Below, in pieces: positions 6,182 to 15,920 of a DNA stretch of 42,088 bases (position 1 is the first letter of the stretch; each line of letters opens with the position of its first letter). The notes below the pieces were generated by a model. It saw nothing but the letters and a program-made list of their open reading frames with translations, was not told where the DNA came from and made no database searches. The translations under genes were made by a program, and so were the position numbers. The DNA lies in assembly GCA_045536965.1 (NCBI GenBank), contig JAZSON010000008.1, positions 1 through 42,088 on the forward strand. Direction: 5' to 3'. The stretch is from UBA5448 sp045536965. GTDB lineage: Bacteria; Bacillota; Clostridia; Oscillospirales; SIG627.

Positions 6182-7987
6182 ATGAGAACACAAAGGAACA
6201 AAACAAAAAGAAATGCATTTCGTTTATTTTCATTTGCCGTTGCACTGGTGCTTTTTGTGTCGGTAATGTCCGGATGCAGTATACTGCAGCGTTTGGAACA
6301 TGGCGGTGCTTCCGGAAACGTTACAGATCAAATCGAGGTTGCGACAGAGGACTTAGACATTTTGGATGCCGCTTTGATCGCCGCGGCGGCGCAGGCGGTG
6401 GATAACGGTCTGTTGCTTGCCGAGTGCAGAGTCAACGCAGATAGCAAGGAGCTGTGTCTCTCGCTTGAGGATACGACCCTTGTGTTCAATTTATCGCAGC
6501 ACAGCGTTGTGAAAGAGGCGGGAGTGAGCGGATTTGAACGTGTTTTTGTCTATACTGCGGGATTTTTGAATCTCGATGCGTCTCTTGCACAGGTTGTCGA
6601 AGGGTACAGGCAGCGTTTGAGAGCGTATGCCAATTATTCCTCCATTGAAACCGATGTCGACTCTGACGGAGAAATCGAATACGTATTTTCCGTCAGGGAT
6701 ATGCTAAGCGGCATGGGCGATTCTGTTGGGTACGGAAACGGCGAGAGCGTGTTCGACACGCTGTTTTCCTTGTCAGCGGAAATTTGCTTATATCTCGATG
6801 CTACCGATAACGGCATCGTATATCAAGCCGCGGCTGTTGAGGGCTTCGGCGCCTTGGAAACGGCGCATATTTCAAACGGTTTGATGAAATTGACCGATAC
6901 AAACGGTGTGAACGCATATCCTTTGATGGTAAATGCCGACGGCATCGGAAACTCAGTATATTCGGATCAGGACTTTATGAGTATCTGTAACATTTATGCA
7001 AACGGGTTGCTGGCGCAGGGGCATAAGGACGTGCGCGCCAAGCGCGCCAACGTGGTGCCCATGCACGAAAAAGAGATCCTGCTTTGCTACGGCGGCGATG
7101 ACGAATACACCTTTGAATTGCTGGCGTGGTATCAGGGCCGTCCCGTTGTTGCTTTTTCTTTTTCCGCGAATGACGGCGGCGCGCTTTTTCTGACACCTGC
7201 GCATGATCGCTATGCGCTTTTTGCTTATCAGCAGAATTTTGAAGACAATTACAATCAAAATTACAGCTACCAGACATATATGTTCGAGGATGGGTATTGC
7301 ATTGAAAAAACCGATGCCAAGGACATCGCTATGGATCTGAATATCGGTGTGGACAGTGAAACCAACGAATTTTTCAGATTGGTCATGGATCGCTTGGAGG
7401 GTGCCATCGTTTGCTATGACCCGTACAAGCTGACGGGATATACGGTCATGCCCAACGACAAGGATGCATCCGCCGCGCTTCCCGACAACCTTTACCTTTT
7501 TATCACAAATTGCAGCACCAGTAAAAGCGGCTATGTGGTCTTGGAGGACGCGAAATCATGGCTGAGCTTGCGTCAGGGACCGTCCACCTCGTACGACCGT
7601 GTGGTGATGGATCCTTCGGATAAAAAAAGCTACGTCAAGCAGTCGCTTTATACACCCGTAACCATACTTGAGCCCGTCAATACCACCAACAGCAAATATC
7701 CCATTTGGGTGAAGCTGCAGGTCAGTTATCAAAATCGCACATTTACGGGATATTCTTCGCAGAAATATATTGAGATTCCCGGAATCAAAACGATGAGCAT
7801 CGGTGAGGCTTTCACGGTGGAGACTGATACCAACGACACCTATCTGCGCTGGACCTCCAGTGATGCCAAGGTGGCGTACGTAGATCCCTATTCGGGTCGC
7901 ATTACGGCGTACAAGTCCGGTTTGGTTTTGATCACCGTTACCTCCGCGGGCGGTCTGACCGAATCCTGTCTGATCAGGATCGTTTGA
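6182..7987 (+). CDS. Large lipoprotein with SH3-like and BIG2 domains
   Basis: This 601-residue exported protein has a basic N-terminus, a hydrophobic stretch (residues 13-28) and a lipobox-like VMSGC with Cys32 as the lipid-attachment site. The central region (about 40-430) is not recognised. Near residues 455-525 a segment with WLSLRQGPSTSYDRVV resembles a bacterial SH3 (SH3b) wall-binding domain. The last 65 residues (DTYLRWTSSDAKVAYVDPYS followed by GRITAYKSGLVLITVTS) are a typical BIG2 immunoglobulin-like domain. The ATG at 6182 follows GGGAGGG. An in-frame start 33 bases upstream lacks this site. It is a monocistronic surface lipoprotein, closed by a terminator. Binding to peptidoglycan or another envelope polymer is inferred from the domains. 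Confidence 0.85.
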   Translation: MRTQRNKTKRNAFRLFSFAVALVLFVSVMSGCSILQRLEHGGASGNVTDQIEVATEDLDILDAALIAAAAQAVDNGLLLAECRVNADSKELCLSLEDTTLVFNLSQHSVVKEAGVSGFERVFVYTAGFLNLDASLAQVVEGYRQRLRAYANYSSIETDVDSDGEIEYVFSVRDMLSGMGDSVGYGNGESVFDTLFSLSAEICLYLDATDNGIVYQAAAVEGFGALETAHISNGLMKLTDTNGVNAYPLMVNADGIGNSVYSDQDFMSICNIYANGLLAQGHKDVRAKRANVVPMHEKEILLCYGGDDEYTFELLAWYQGRPVVAFSFSANDGGALFLTPAHDRYALFAYQQNFEDNYNQNYSYQTYMFEDGYCIEKTDAKDIAMDLNIGVDSETNEFFRLVMDRLEGAIVCYDPYKLTGYTVMPNDKDASAALPDNLYLFITNCSTSKSGYVVLEDAKSWLSLRQGPSTSYDRVVMDPSDKKSYVKQSLYTPVTILEPVNTTNSKYPIWVKLQVSYQNRTFTGYSSQKYIEIPGIKTMSIGEAFTVETDTNDTYLRWTSSDAKVAYVDPYSGRITAYKSGLVLITVTSAGGLTESCLIRIV

Positions 7988-8054
7988 TTTGTATAAAATA
8001 AGATGACGGAGAAAACCGAATTTTTTCGAAAAAAGTAATATATCGAATCAATAT

Positions 8055-8086
8055 AAAACGACACGCTTTGAAAAGCGTGTCGTTTT
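8055..8086. terminator. Bidirectional terminator between convergent genes
   Basis: AAAACGACACGCTTT-GA-AAAGCGTGTCGTTTT is a perfect stem ending in A-run and T-run. It lies between the rightward lipoprotein gene and the leftward serine hydrolase gene. Confidence 0.9.
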
Positions 8087-8122
8087 GTGTTGTGTTTTTT
8101 TGATTTTGTTTGGTGTAGGTGG

Positions 8123-9259
8123 TTATATACCCAGTATATCGTAGGTCATGTCGCGGATATGGGAGTGAGCGTGGCCGATGAGTTTGGGCCAATTTCTGAC
8201 ATGCATGGTGAAGGTGATGGAAAGCTTGTTTGCAGGGTCCATCAAAACATATGAACCTGCTGCTCCATCCCAACCGAATTCCCCTAGCGCACTTCTTTGT
8301 CCTTGGGATTTATCGATGAGGGTGCGAACGCCGAGACCGTAACCGTAGCCATCTCCTGCCGCGCAGGAAAATTGCGAGTCGAGGGTAAAGGTGCTCAGTT
8401 GTTCCTTGCGCATTTCGTCGATTGTTTCGCCCTTGAGTATTCTTGCACCCGTGATTCCTACGCCGCCGCAGGACATGGCATCTGCGAAAAGGCTGTAATC
8501 TTCCAGTGTGGAATAAAGTCCTGCGCCGCCGCTTTCGTAGCGGTCGGAAAGGCAGAATTCGCAGATGGTTTCACGGGGTTCGACACCATTGAAGCTGTCG
8601 TTGGCGGCAAAAAGCGCAACCAGATCTGTTTTTTGGTTTTCTTTGATGAAAAAGCCGATTTTTTTCATGCCGAGCGGTTGAAAAATATTTTGTTTGAGGT
8701 ATTCGCCAAAGGATATACCCGTTGCTGTCTCGATCACTGCCGCCAAAACATCGTGGCACAGACTGTATTGAAATCTTTGGCCGGGCTCAAAGGAGAGGGG
8801 GGAGGCAACAAAGGTATCGACCACTTCGAGGGTGGAGGCGGCGGGATTTTTTTTGACAAGTTCTTGGATGGGGGAGGATTTGAAATTGTAGGTCAGGCCG
8901 CCGCTCATGGTGAAAAGGTGGCGGAGTGTCATGGTGTTTTTGGGGCAGACTTTTTTTCCGTCTTGCATTAAAAATGCGTTTTTGAAGGACGGAAGATAAT
9001 TTTCCACCGCATCGTCAAGAGAGAGGACGCCTTTTTCCACCAGTTGCATGGCCGCGGTGACGGTGATGGGCTTGGTGCAGGAATAGAGGTAATAAAGACT
9101 GTTTTCATCGACCTTTTTTTGTTTTTGGCGGTCGATATGTCCCGAAGAATATGCAAAGAGGGTTTTGTGGTTTTGCATGATTTTGATTTGACAGCAGGGG
9201 ACATTTTTTTCGGTTCTGAAAAACGATTCTATATAGTTGGAGACGGGACTGAAGTCCAT
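8123..9259 (-). CDS. Serine hydrolase of the beta-lactamase/class C esterase family
   Basis: This 378-residue enzyme has a penicillin-binding/AmpC-type fold. The SxxK motif is SCTK (Ser60, Lys63) and the second motif is YSL (Tyr165), within FQYSLCHDVLAAVIE. The C-terminal part has GWDGAAGSYVLMDPANKL in place of a classical KTG box, as in EstB-like esterases. There is no signal peptide, so a cytoplasmic esterase or peptidase role is more likely than beta-lactam resistance. The start follows AAGGA about 10 bases upstream on the minus strand. It is divergent from the GH78 gene. Confidence 0.88.
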   Translation of the reverse strand: MDFSPVSNYIESFFRTEKNVPCCQIKIMQNHKTLFAYSSGHIDRQKQKKVDENSLYYLYSCTKPITVTAAMQLVEKGVLSLDDAVENYLPSFKNAFLMQDGKKVCPKNTMTLRHLFTMSGGLTYNFKSSPIQELVKKNPAASTLEVVDTFVASPLSFEPGQRFQYSLCHDVLAAVIETATGISFGEYLKQNIFQPLGMKKIGFFIKENQKTDLVALFAANDSFNGVEPRETICEFCLSDRYESGGAGLYSTLEDYSLFADAMSCGGVGITGARILKGETIDEMRKEQLSTFTLDSQFSCAAGDGYGYGLGVRTLIDKSQGQRSALGEFGWDGAAGSYVLMDPANKLSITFTMHVRNWPKLIGHAHSHIRDMTYDILGI

Positions 9260-9387
9260 AACATCACATCCTTATATTATTCTATCGATATTTTATCTCC
9301 AAAAAAAAGGGATGTCAAGAAAATCGGTAGAATCGCACGTTATAACTTTGGGTGTTTATTGTTTTTTTGGTTTTATGGATGTTTTTA

Positions 9388-9417
9388 TTGCGCTTTTTAT
9401 GGGATGTATGATATAAT
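9388..9417 (+). promoter_or_regulatory. Promoter of the GH78 gene
   Basis: A consensus TATAAT (9412-9417) is preceded by TTGCGC (9388-9393) at an 18-base spacing. Confidence 0.6.
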
Positions 9418-9451
9418 CGGCATGAAGAACAGAGGATGAGAGGTGCCTTTT

Positions 9452-11767
9452 ATGCAAACAACAACCTATGAAAATTACAAACACCGCGCCGTAGCGGGAA
9501 AAGAAACTGCATGGAAGGGGTATTGGCTTTCAACCGAACGTTTTCGCCGTCTTCCTTACCGTCCCCTCCATGAATACAACCGCAGTCCTCAGCATGCTAC
9601 CGAGACGAAGAATATTCACACCCTTTTCAGAAAAAACTTTTCATTAAAGGGGTGCGGAGGAATCCGAAAAGCGTTTTTATATATCACGGGGGATGACATT
9701 TACAAAGCGTATATTAACGGCGCTTTTGTGGGTGAGGGACCTGCACAATCTTATCCCTTTGCATACAATTACAACTGCTTTGATATAACCGATCTTTTGC
9801 GGTATGACGGTGAAAATGCCATTGGTGTGCATGTGTACTATCAGGGGCTTTATAACATTTCGCTCATCAGCGCCGACAATCTCCACGGTATGATTGCTCA
9901 AATAGAGATTTTCTACAACGACGGAAGCTGTGAAATAGTGGCAAGTGACAGAAGCTGGCGATATAAGGAATCGGAGGCGTACAGCTACCGTCATATTTTT
10001 GGTTATCAGACCCAGTTTTCGGAAGACATTGACACAAACAAGTGGGATGCGGATTGGTATGACGTGTCTTTTGATGTTTCCGATTGGAATGAAGCGTATA
10101 TTCCCGCGGTGCCTTATCCCGAATATTATACTCTTGTGCCGCAATTAACGCCGACTGTATCTCACGAAAGGGTCTATCCTGCCTTGTTTGAGAAAAAAGA
10201 CGGGTATTATTTTATTGATTTCGGCAAGGAACAGGCGGGATGTTTGGGTCTGAAGGTTTGCGGCAAGCGTGGGGATGTTTTGGAGATCAGATACGGCGAG
10301 GAATTGGAGAAAAACGGGCGTGTGAGGTTTTCTTTGCGTGCCAACTGCTGTTATCAGGAGTTTATCACCCTTGCGGGCGGCGAGGAAATCATTGATTTCT
10401 TTGAATACAAGGGGTACAGATATGTTGAAATTATCCATGCATCGGTTGATTTGACAAAAAGAGATGTTTGGACTCTTTGCCGTCACTATCCGTTTCCCGA
10501 AAATCCCGCGGATTTTGATTGCTCCAATGGCTTGTTAAAGCGTATATGGGAGCTGTGTGTGCACGGGGTGAAGCTCGGCACACAAGACACTTACATTGAT
10601 TGTCCCACCAGAGAAAAGGGCGGGTTTATAGGAGATGCGCTCATCACGGGTATGACCCATCTTGCTTTGACGGGGGATATTCGCATTTATAAAAAATTTA
10701 TCATCGATTGCGCCAATACCGCGCGTTATTTCCCCGGTCTCAGAAGCCATATCCCCACCAATCTTGTTTATATATTGTTTGATTATTCCATGCTTTTCCC
10801 GCTTTTCTTGCAGGAATATTACCGCTTTACGGGAGATTTGGATTTTGTTGAAAAAATGCTTCCGATCGTGGACGGTATCCATGATCATGCGGCATCGTTT
10901 GAAAACGCATCTTCGCTTGTTGAAAATATCACACAGCCCATAGAGGAGGCAAATCCCCACAGCGCAATTTTGGTGGACTGGCCGCCCGTTTTGCGGGATG
11001 ACCATGATTTTGAAAAGGCCGAAACGGGAGTATCCACCGTTGCGAATATGTTTTATTACGGCTTTTTGAAAAGGTCTTCGGAGTTGTATGCTTTGATCGG
11101 TTGCCACGAAAAAGCAAAGGGCTTAATTGCAAAATATGAGCGTATTGCCGAAAGCCTTTTGGCGCATACTTACAATGAAAAAACGGGACTGTTTACCGAT
11201 ACGCCCGACAGTGATCATGTGGGTCTGCATTCCAACGTGTTGCAAATCTTTTTTGGTTTAACACCGCCGCAGGGATACGGTCCGCTTGTCGAGTTGATCA
11301 AGAAAAAAAGACTCAACTGCGGTGTGTATTTTGCTTATTTTGTCATCAAGGGTCTATACTCCATCGGAGAATATAAGACGGCTTTTGATCTTTTGACGGG
11401 TAAGGATGACCATTCGTGGTACAATATGCTCAAGTGCGGTGCAACGACCTGTATGGAAGTGTGGGATCCTTCGCAAAAGGTCAATATGAGTTGGTGTCAT
11501 CCTTGGAGCAGTTCGCCTATTCACTTCTTTATCGATGAGATCATGGGCGTAAAGCCTGCTGCCCCCGCTTGGACGAGGGTGGTATGCGCACCGAAAATTC
11601 CCGTCGGGCTCGACTCTATGAGAATTTCTTTCCCCGTAAACGGCGGAAGGATCACGGCTGAATTCGTCCGCACCGAAACGGGTGTTGTATATACCCTTGG
11701 TGTTCCCGCAGGAGTGGAGGTAACTTTTGACGGCGGAGAACAGGATATTCTTTTCCAAAAAGCATAA
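9452..11767 (+). CDS. Alpha-L-rhamnosidase-like glycoside hydrolase, GH78
   Basis: This 771-residue protein lacks a signal peptide. It has the GH78 layout: N-terminal beta-sandwich domains (to about 345), an (alpha/alpha)6 barrel (about 355-700) and a short C-terminal beta domain (VNGGRITAEFVRTETGVVYT). The expected catalytic regions are visible: DCPTREKGGFIGDA at about 383-396, corresponding to the family's DCPQRDER-GW-GDA block, and CGATTCMEVWD with Glu669 as probable base. Family members remove terminal alpha-L-rhamnose by inversion. The ATG at 9452 sits 9 bases after GAGAGG, while an in-frame GTG at 9443 overlaps that site. The barrel motif RE-KGG deviates from the usual DER-GW, so substrate specificity may differ. 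The gene is monocistronic. Confidence 0.88.
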   Translation: MQTTTYENYKHRAVAGKETAWKGYWLSTERFRRLPYRPLHEYNRSPQHATETKNIHTLFRKNFSLKGCGGIRKAFLYITGDDIYKAYINGAFVGEGPAQSYPFAYNYNCFDITDLLRYDGENAIGVHVYYQGLYNISLISADNLHGMIAQIEIFYNDGSCEIVASDRSWRYKESEAYSYRHIFGYQTQFSEDIDTNKWDADWYDVSFDVSDWNEAYIPAVPYPEYYTLVPQLTPTVSHERVYPALFEKKDGYYFIDFGKEQAGCLGLKVCGKRGDVLEIRYGEELEKNGRVRFSLRANCCYQEFITLAGGEEIIDFFEYKGYRYVEIIHASVDLTKRDVWTLCRHYPFPENPADFDCSNGLLKRIWELCVHGVKLGTQDTYIDCPTREKGGFIGDALITGMTHLALTGDIRIYKKFIIDCANTARYFPGLRSHIPTNLVYILFDYSMLFPLFLQEYYRFTGDLDFVEKMLPIVDGIHDHAASFENASSLVENITQPIEEANPHSAILVDWPPVLRDDHDFEKAETGVSTVANMFYYGFLKRSSELYALIGCHEKAKGLIAKYERIAESLLAHTYNEKTGLFTDTPDSDHVGLHSNVLQIFFGLTPPQGYGPLVELIKKKRLNCGVYFAYFVIKGLYSIGEYKTAFDLLTGKDDHSWYNMLKCGATTCMEVWDPSQKVNMSWCHPWSSSPIHFFIDEIMGVKPAAPAWTRVVCAPKIPVGLDSMRISFPVNGGRITAEFVRTETGVVYTLGVPAGVEVTFDGGEQDILFQKA

Positions 11768-11786
11768 CACAAATCACCAAACGCAT

Positions 11787-11827
11787 CCCCCCTCTGTTTT
11801 TTAAGAGGAAAGCAGGCGGGGGTTTTT
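11787..11827 (+). terminator. Terminator after the GH78 gene
   Basis: Arms CCCCCCTCTG (11787-11796) and CAGGCGGGGG (11813-11822) pair with one mismatch around a T/A-rich loop and are followed by TTTTT. Confidence 0.75.
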
Positions 11828-11894
11828 ACATCCAAAAAGGGCGTGGGCGGGACGGTATTGGATGTTGTCGAAAGGTGGGGGGAGGGATCAAAAC

Positions 11895-11923
11895 TTGACT
11901 TTATGCGGGAAATATGATACAAT
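11895..11923 (+). promoter_or_regulatory. Promoter of the O-acylation operon
   Basis: TTGACT (11895-11900), a 17-base spacer and TACAAT (11918-11923), about 53 bases before the first gene. Confidence 0.75.
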
Positions 11924-11976
11924 TAAAAGTAATAGTATCTTCGATGTATAAAGTGCCTTTTTGAAGGGGTCGTTTT

Positions 11977-14109
11977 ATGAAAAATATACTTTACATGATC
12001 AAAGAAAATCATGCAAAGCTGCTTTTCTTTATCATAACAGCGGCTTGCTTGGCTGCGATTCTTACCGTATGTATCGTGGGCGGAATGCCCCGGGATGAGC
12101 AAGTTTCGCCCTTGCGCGATCTTGCTGTGACGCTGGCCGATGCGGATGGTGTCGTGTTTAAAACAAACCAGATCGTTTATGTTCCCATGGGTGGGAATGC
12201 TACATTTGAATTTGATCCCGAGGAGGGTGTTGTGATTCAATCGGCATCTGCGGGGATTTTGGAAAACGGCAAACTGACTCTTGACGGCGTATATGCCCCC
12301 ATCACCGTTTATTTGGATACCAAACGGCTTGCAAGGTGCGATTTTGAGGTGCTTTACGACAAATCGCTGGGGACGGTAAAAACCTCGCTTGCAAAAGGGA
12401 CATATTTTGAGGGAGTGGAAGTGTCGGTCGTCGCAAAGCCTGCTTCGGGTACCATCTTCGTGGGCTTTTCGCATGGCAAGCCATACAATCAGGGGGGTGA
12501 AATTGTCGAAACCTCCCGAGAGTATGCATATACCATTACCTCCGAGAGCCAAAAGTTGTATGCAAACTTTGTCAAAGCAGTCGTGGGGGACGATCCTGCG
12601 TTGACGGTATCGGTTCCTAAGGGACGGTGGGTGTTGATCTACCATCCCAACGGCGGTGTCGATCATTTCACGCCGGATGAGCCTTACAGACAGACAACCT
12701 TCAGTCGCGAATTTTATTATTGTCCCAATACTCTTCCCAACGACGGCATGTTTACTCGCGAGGGCTATGTGCTTTTGGGTTACAACACTAAGCCTGATGG
12801 CAGCGGTCAATTCTATGCGCCCGGCTGGAATGTTGTGATGCCCAAGGGACGGGATGCGATTTCGCTGTATTGTATATGGGAAAAGGAAACCGACATTTCG
12901 TCCTTTTCGCTGGATGTGACTTCCTCGGGCACATGGGAGATCGTGGGCTATAACGGCAATGACACGAGGGTCGTGATTCCCGAAATGTATCAGGGAAAAG
13001 ATATTACGAAGATATCGGCGGGTGCGTTTAAACATCTGAGCGGTCTGGAAACAGTGATTTTACCCCGCACCATTCGAGAAATATCCAAAAACGCATTTGT
13101 AGGGTGTAAAAACTTTCAAACGATGTATTTGAGCGACAGCGTGAGGAAGGCTGCGGATCCTTGTGTAAGTGATTGCCCTGCCTTTAAAACGGTGCATGTA
13201 ATGGCCACCCGCTATCCTGCGTATGCCGGTAAAAACCACGGAACCTTTGCTGTGAAATACGAAAAATTGATTAGTTCGGATAAGCTCAAGTTGGTCGTTG
13301 TTTCGGGTTCAAACACTTCCCACGGGATGGTAACTTCGCTTTTGGAGGAATTGATGCTGGCGGAAGGGTACGATTTTGAGGTTATCAATTTCGGCACCCT
13401 CGGTGAGGCGGCGGTTACCTTTTCGCTTGAGGTTATATCCGCTTTTGTCGGCGAGGGGGACGTGGTGATCCACCAGCCTGAACCGAGTTATGATACCCAA
13501 TGGGGACGCAGTGATTTTGAAACCTACACGATGACCGTTTTTGAAGGCGCGTATGATGCTTACAGTTATGTGGATATGCGGCATTATAACAATTTCTTTT
13601 CGGTGTTTGCCTCGTTTAACAGCAAACGGGGAAAAGAAGTAACCTACGCGCACTATTCCAAAAATTATTTGGATAACAACGGCGAATATATCACCCCACG
13701 CGATCAAACCCTTGCTGTACTTTCCGAAAAGTTTTTCGAATATGAAATTTCAGGCGGACCGCTTTCCTTGGAGTTGGCGGTAGATTATATTACACAGTAC
13801 GGCGAACAGCTGAATCGCGTATACAAAATGATTGGTGATACGGGGGCTTTGATGCTCAATTCCTTTGCTTCGACGGCCCAAGTATATCTTTCTGCAGAGT
13901 CGCAAATACCCGGCGGTGAAGCCCAAAAGGCGTTGGAGGAAAAAATGGACACAACGCTGTCGAGTACGCGTATATCGGATGTTGCGACCTATGTTTTCCC
14001 GAAAGAGTGGTTTTACAATTCCGAATTTCATTTAACCACCGAGGGTGCAAAGGAACGTACCCGCTTGATGGCAAAGGATCTTTTGGCCTATTTTTGCGGC
14101 GCCTGCTAA
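11977..14109 (+). CDS. Membrane-anchored SGNH-like protein with InlB-type and BspA-type repeats
   Basis: This 710-residue protein has one N-terminal transmembrane helix (about 13-35) and an outside-facing body. Residues about 215-303 resemble a Listeria-Bacteroides (InlB B/Flg_new) repeat: WVLIYHPNGG, then GYVLLGYNTKPDGSGQFY and ISLYCIWE. Residues about 315-410 form BspA-type leucine-rich repeats (ITKISAGAFKHLSGLETVIL). Residues 437-710 resemble the SGNH/AlgJ-X-like domain of the last gene of this operon: a GSN (444-446) stands where that protein has GGSS, followed by YDFEVINFGTLGEAAV. Near the end NSEFHLTTEGA (His685) aligns with DTNYHLNDAG, with Asn replacing Asp. It probably serves acetyl transfer or glycan binding, and catalysis is uncertain. 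Confidence 0.75.
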   Translation: MKNILYMIKENHAKLLFFIITAACLAAILTVCIVGGMPRDEQVSPLRDLAVTLADADGVVFKTNQIVYVPMGGNATFEFDPEEGVVIQSASAGILENGKLTLDGVYAPITVYLDTKRLARCDFEVLYDKSLGTVKTSLAKGTYFEGVEVSVVAKPASGTIFVGFSHGKPYNQGGEIVETSREYAYTITSESQKLYANFVKAVVGDDPALTVSVPKGRWVLIYHPNGGVDHFTPDEPYRQTTFSREFYYCPNTLPNDGMFTREGYVLLGYNTKPDGSGQFYAPGWNVVMPKGRDAISLYCIWEKETDISSFSLDVTSSGTWEIVGYNGNDTRVVIPEMYQGKDITKISAGAFKHLSGLETVILPRTIREISKNAFVGCKNFQTMYLSDSVRKAADPCVSDCPAFKTVHVMATRYPAYAGKNHGTFAVKYEKLISSDKLKLVVVSGSNTSHGMVTSLLEELMLAEGYDFEVINFGTLGEAAVTFSLEVISAFVGEGDVVIHQPEPSYDTQWGRSDFETYTMTVFEGAYDAYSYVDMRHYNNFFSVFASFNSKRGKEVTYAHYSKNYLDNNGEYITPRDQTLAVLSEKFFEYEISGGPLSLELAVDYITQYGEQLNRVYKMIGDTGALMLNSFASTAQVYLSAESQIPGGEAQKALEEKMDTTLSSTRISDVATYVFPKEWFYNSEFHLTTEGAKERTRLMAKDLLAYFCGAC

Positions 14110-14149
14110 AACAGCGATTGTCAACCGAAACGGAGGGAATCTTTGGCTT

Positions 14150-14419
14150 ATGCGTTTTATATGGGAACATTGGATAGCGATTTTTTCCGTATTGCTGCTT
14201 GCCCAAATTTTTTACATTGTTCGTCTTGTGATAAAAAAACGAGAAGAAAAAGAAGGCGATAGGACGACGATGGCCAAAACGAGCGTGTGGCCGACGGTTC
14301 TGTCGGTGGGGGCGTTTCTGCTTCACTTTGGACTTTGCGCGTATCTGTTGATTATCGGCGGCGAGATTGTTCATATTCTTCCGATTTTACTTTTGTCTTT
14401 GATCGGTGTTTTGTTGTAA
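14150..14419 (+). CDS. Small two-helix membrane protein in the O-acylation operon
   Basis: This 89-residue protein has two hydrophobic segments (about 7-27 and 47-89) separated by a charged loop (KKREEKEGDRTTMAK). No family is recognised. GGAGGG lies about 13 bases before the ATG, slightly distant. It sits 40 bases after the SGNH/LRR gene and 17 bases before the MBOAT gene. The fixed position suggests a small subunit of the acylation complex, comparable in place (not in sequence) to DltX or similar small partners of MBOAT proteins. That role is inference. Confidence 0.7.
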   Translation: MRFIWEHWIAIFSVLLLAQIFYIVRLVIKKREEKEGDRTTMAKTSVWPTVLSVGAFLLHFGLCAYLLIIGGEIVHILPILLLSLIGVLL

Positions 14420-14436
14420 AGAAAAGGAAATAGGAT

Positions 14437-15906
14437 ATGGTATTTAATTCACTTCAATTTTTGCTGTTGTTTCCCGTGATCCTGCTCCTGTATTTTACAT
14501 TGCCGAAAAAAGCAGGCTGGATCATGCTTTTGGCGTTCAGCTATTATTTTTACATGTCTTGGAATGCGCGGCTGATTTTTCTGATTCTTTTTACTACCAC
14601 GGTCGCGTATTGCGGCGCTATTCTTATTGAAAACAATCGCAAAAAGAAAAACACGGATCAAAACGGGCTTGGCGAAAGGTTTCTTTTGATCGTTTCTCTC
14701 ACGGCCTGTCTTGGTATTTTGTTTTTCTATAAGTATTTCAATTTCTTTTCCGCATCGATCAGCGGCGTTATGGGTTTGTTTGGTGTGCAGACCGAGCCGT
14801 TTGTTTTGAATTTGATTTTGCCTGTCGGTATTTCTTTTTACACCTTCCAGACCCTTTCTTATGTAATAGATGTTTATCGGGGAGATATCCGCGCCGAACG
14901 GCATTTTGGATATTTTGCGCTCTACGTTTCGTATTTTCCGCAGTTGGTGGCAGGTCCGATCGAACGGCCTGAAAATCTCATTCCGCAGTTGCATGAAAAG
15001 CATGCGCCGTGTTGGGAAAATACGGTGGCGGGCCTGCGTAAAATGCTTGTCGGCTTTTTCAAAAAGGTGGTTGTTGCCGACCTGATTGGCGTATATGTCA
15101 ACGCAGTTTACAACGATGCCGAAAATGCAAGCGGATTGGGTGTTTTGATCGCAACGGTGTTTTTTGCCTTTCAAATCTACTGTGATTTTTCGGGTTATAC
15201 CGACATTGCCATCGGTTGTTCGAAAATCATGGGTATCAATTTGATGCAAAATTTTGACCGCCCGTATTCCGCCCAAAGCATCAAGGAGTTCTGGCGCAGA
15301 TGGCATATTTCCCTATCCTCTTGGTTTAAGGATTATGTGTATTTTCCGTTGGGCGGCAGTCGGTGCGCCGTATGGCGTCACATGCTCAATATATGCATCG
15401 TTTTTTTGGTCAGCGGTCTTTGGCACGGCGCCGCCTGGAATTTTGTCATCTGGGGCGGTTTGCACGGTGTATATCAGGTGATCGGATATTTTACCCAAAA
15501 GCCGCGGGACAGAATGTGGCGGTATTTGGGTGTGGATCCAAAGTCAAAAGGTGTTTGCCTGTTGCGCAGATTCGTCACCTTTGTACTCGTTTGTTTTGCA
15601 TGGATCTTTTTCCGCGCAAACAGCATGTCGGATCTTTCGCTTCTTTTGGCGAAATTGTTTGGCGATTGGCGGGTGGATGCGGCTTATTTTACCGATACCT
15701 TGTCCCAAATGGAATTGGATGCGCTTGGAATTGTCACAACGGTTTTATCCATTGTCGTTATGGCGCTTTTTGACAGAAATTCACTTGCATCGACAAGGCA
15801 AAACATACAGACGCGGTATGTGTATACCGTTTGGGTGATTGCTTTGGCGTGGATTTTATTGCTTTTGGGTGACGGTGCAAGCTCATTTATCTATTTTCAG
15901 TTTTAA
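14437..15906 (+). CDS. MBOAT family O-acyltransferase, AlgI/DltB-like
   Basis: This 489-residue polytopic membrane protein has the MBOAT signature. The invariant active-site His is in SGLWHGAAW (His330), and the second conserved His is in FWRRWHISLSSWFKDY (His290), followed by VYFPLGGSR. The conserved AGPIERP segment lies near residue 172. AlgI-type proteins carry acyl groups (usually acetyl) across the membrane and hand them to an SGNH partner, which esterifies a polysaccharide. The neighbours on both sides are SGNH-like, so the operon has the usual two-component logic. The acceptor glycan is not encoded here. The ATG at 14437 follows AAAGGAAATAGG. Confidence 0.95.
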   Translation: MVFNSLQFLLLFPVILLLYFTLPKKAGWIMLLAFSYYFYMSWNARLIFLILFTTTVAYCGAILIENNRKKKNTDQNGLGERFLLIVSLTACLGILFFYKYFNFFSASISGVMGLFGVQTEPFVLNLILPVGISFYTFQTLSYVIDVYRGDIRAERHFGYFALYVSYFPQLVAGPIERPENLIPQLHEKHAPCWENTVAGLRKMLVGFFKKVVVADLIGVYVNAVYNDAENASGLGVLIATVFFAFQIYCDFSGYTDIAIGCSKIMGINLMQNFDRPYSAQSIKEFWRRWHISLSSWFKDYVYFPLGGSRCAVWRHMLNICIVFLVSGLWHGAAWNFVIWGGLHGVYQVIGYFTQKPRDRMWRYLGVDPKSKGVCLLRRFVTFVLVCFAWIFFRANSMSDLSLLLAKLFGDWRVDAAYFTDTLSQMELDALGIVTTVLSIVVMALFDRNSLASTRQNIQTRYVYTVWVIALAWILLLLGDGASSFIYFQF

Positions 15907-15920
15907 AGGGGGGCGTGGCT

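Noticed and set aside
8297..8971. 224-codon plus-strand frame opposite the serine hydrolase
   Set aside because: It is antisense to a gene with clear SxxK and YxL motifs. The Gly/Phe-rich translation is typical of a shadow frame.
8123..9259. Antibiotic-resistance beta-lactamase
   Set aside because: No signal peptide and no KTG box. Features fit the esterase-like branch of the family.
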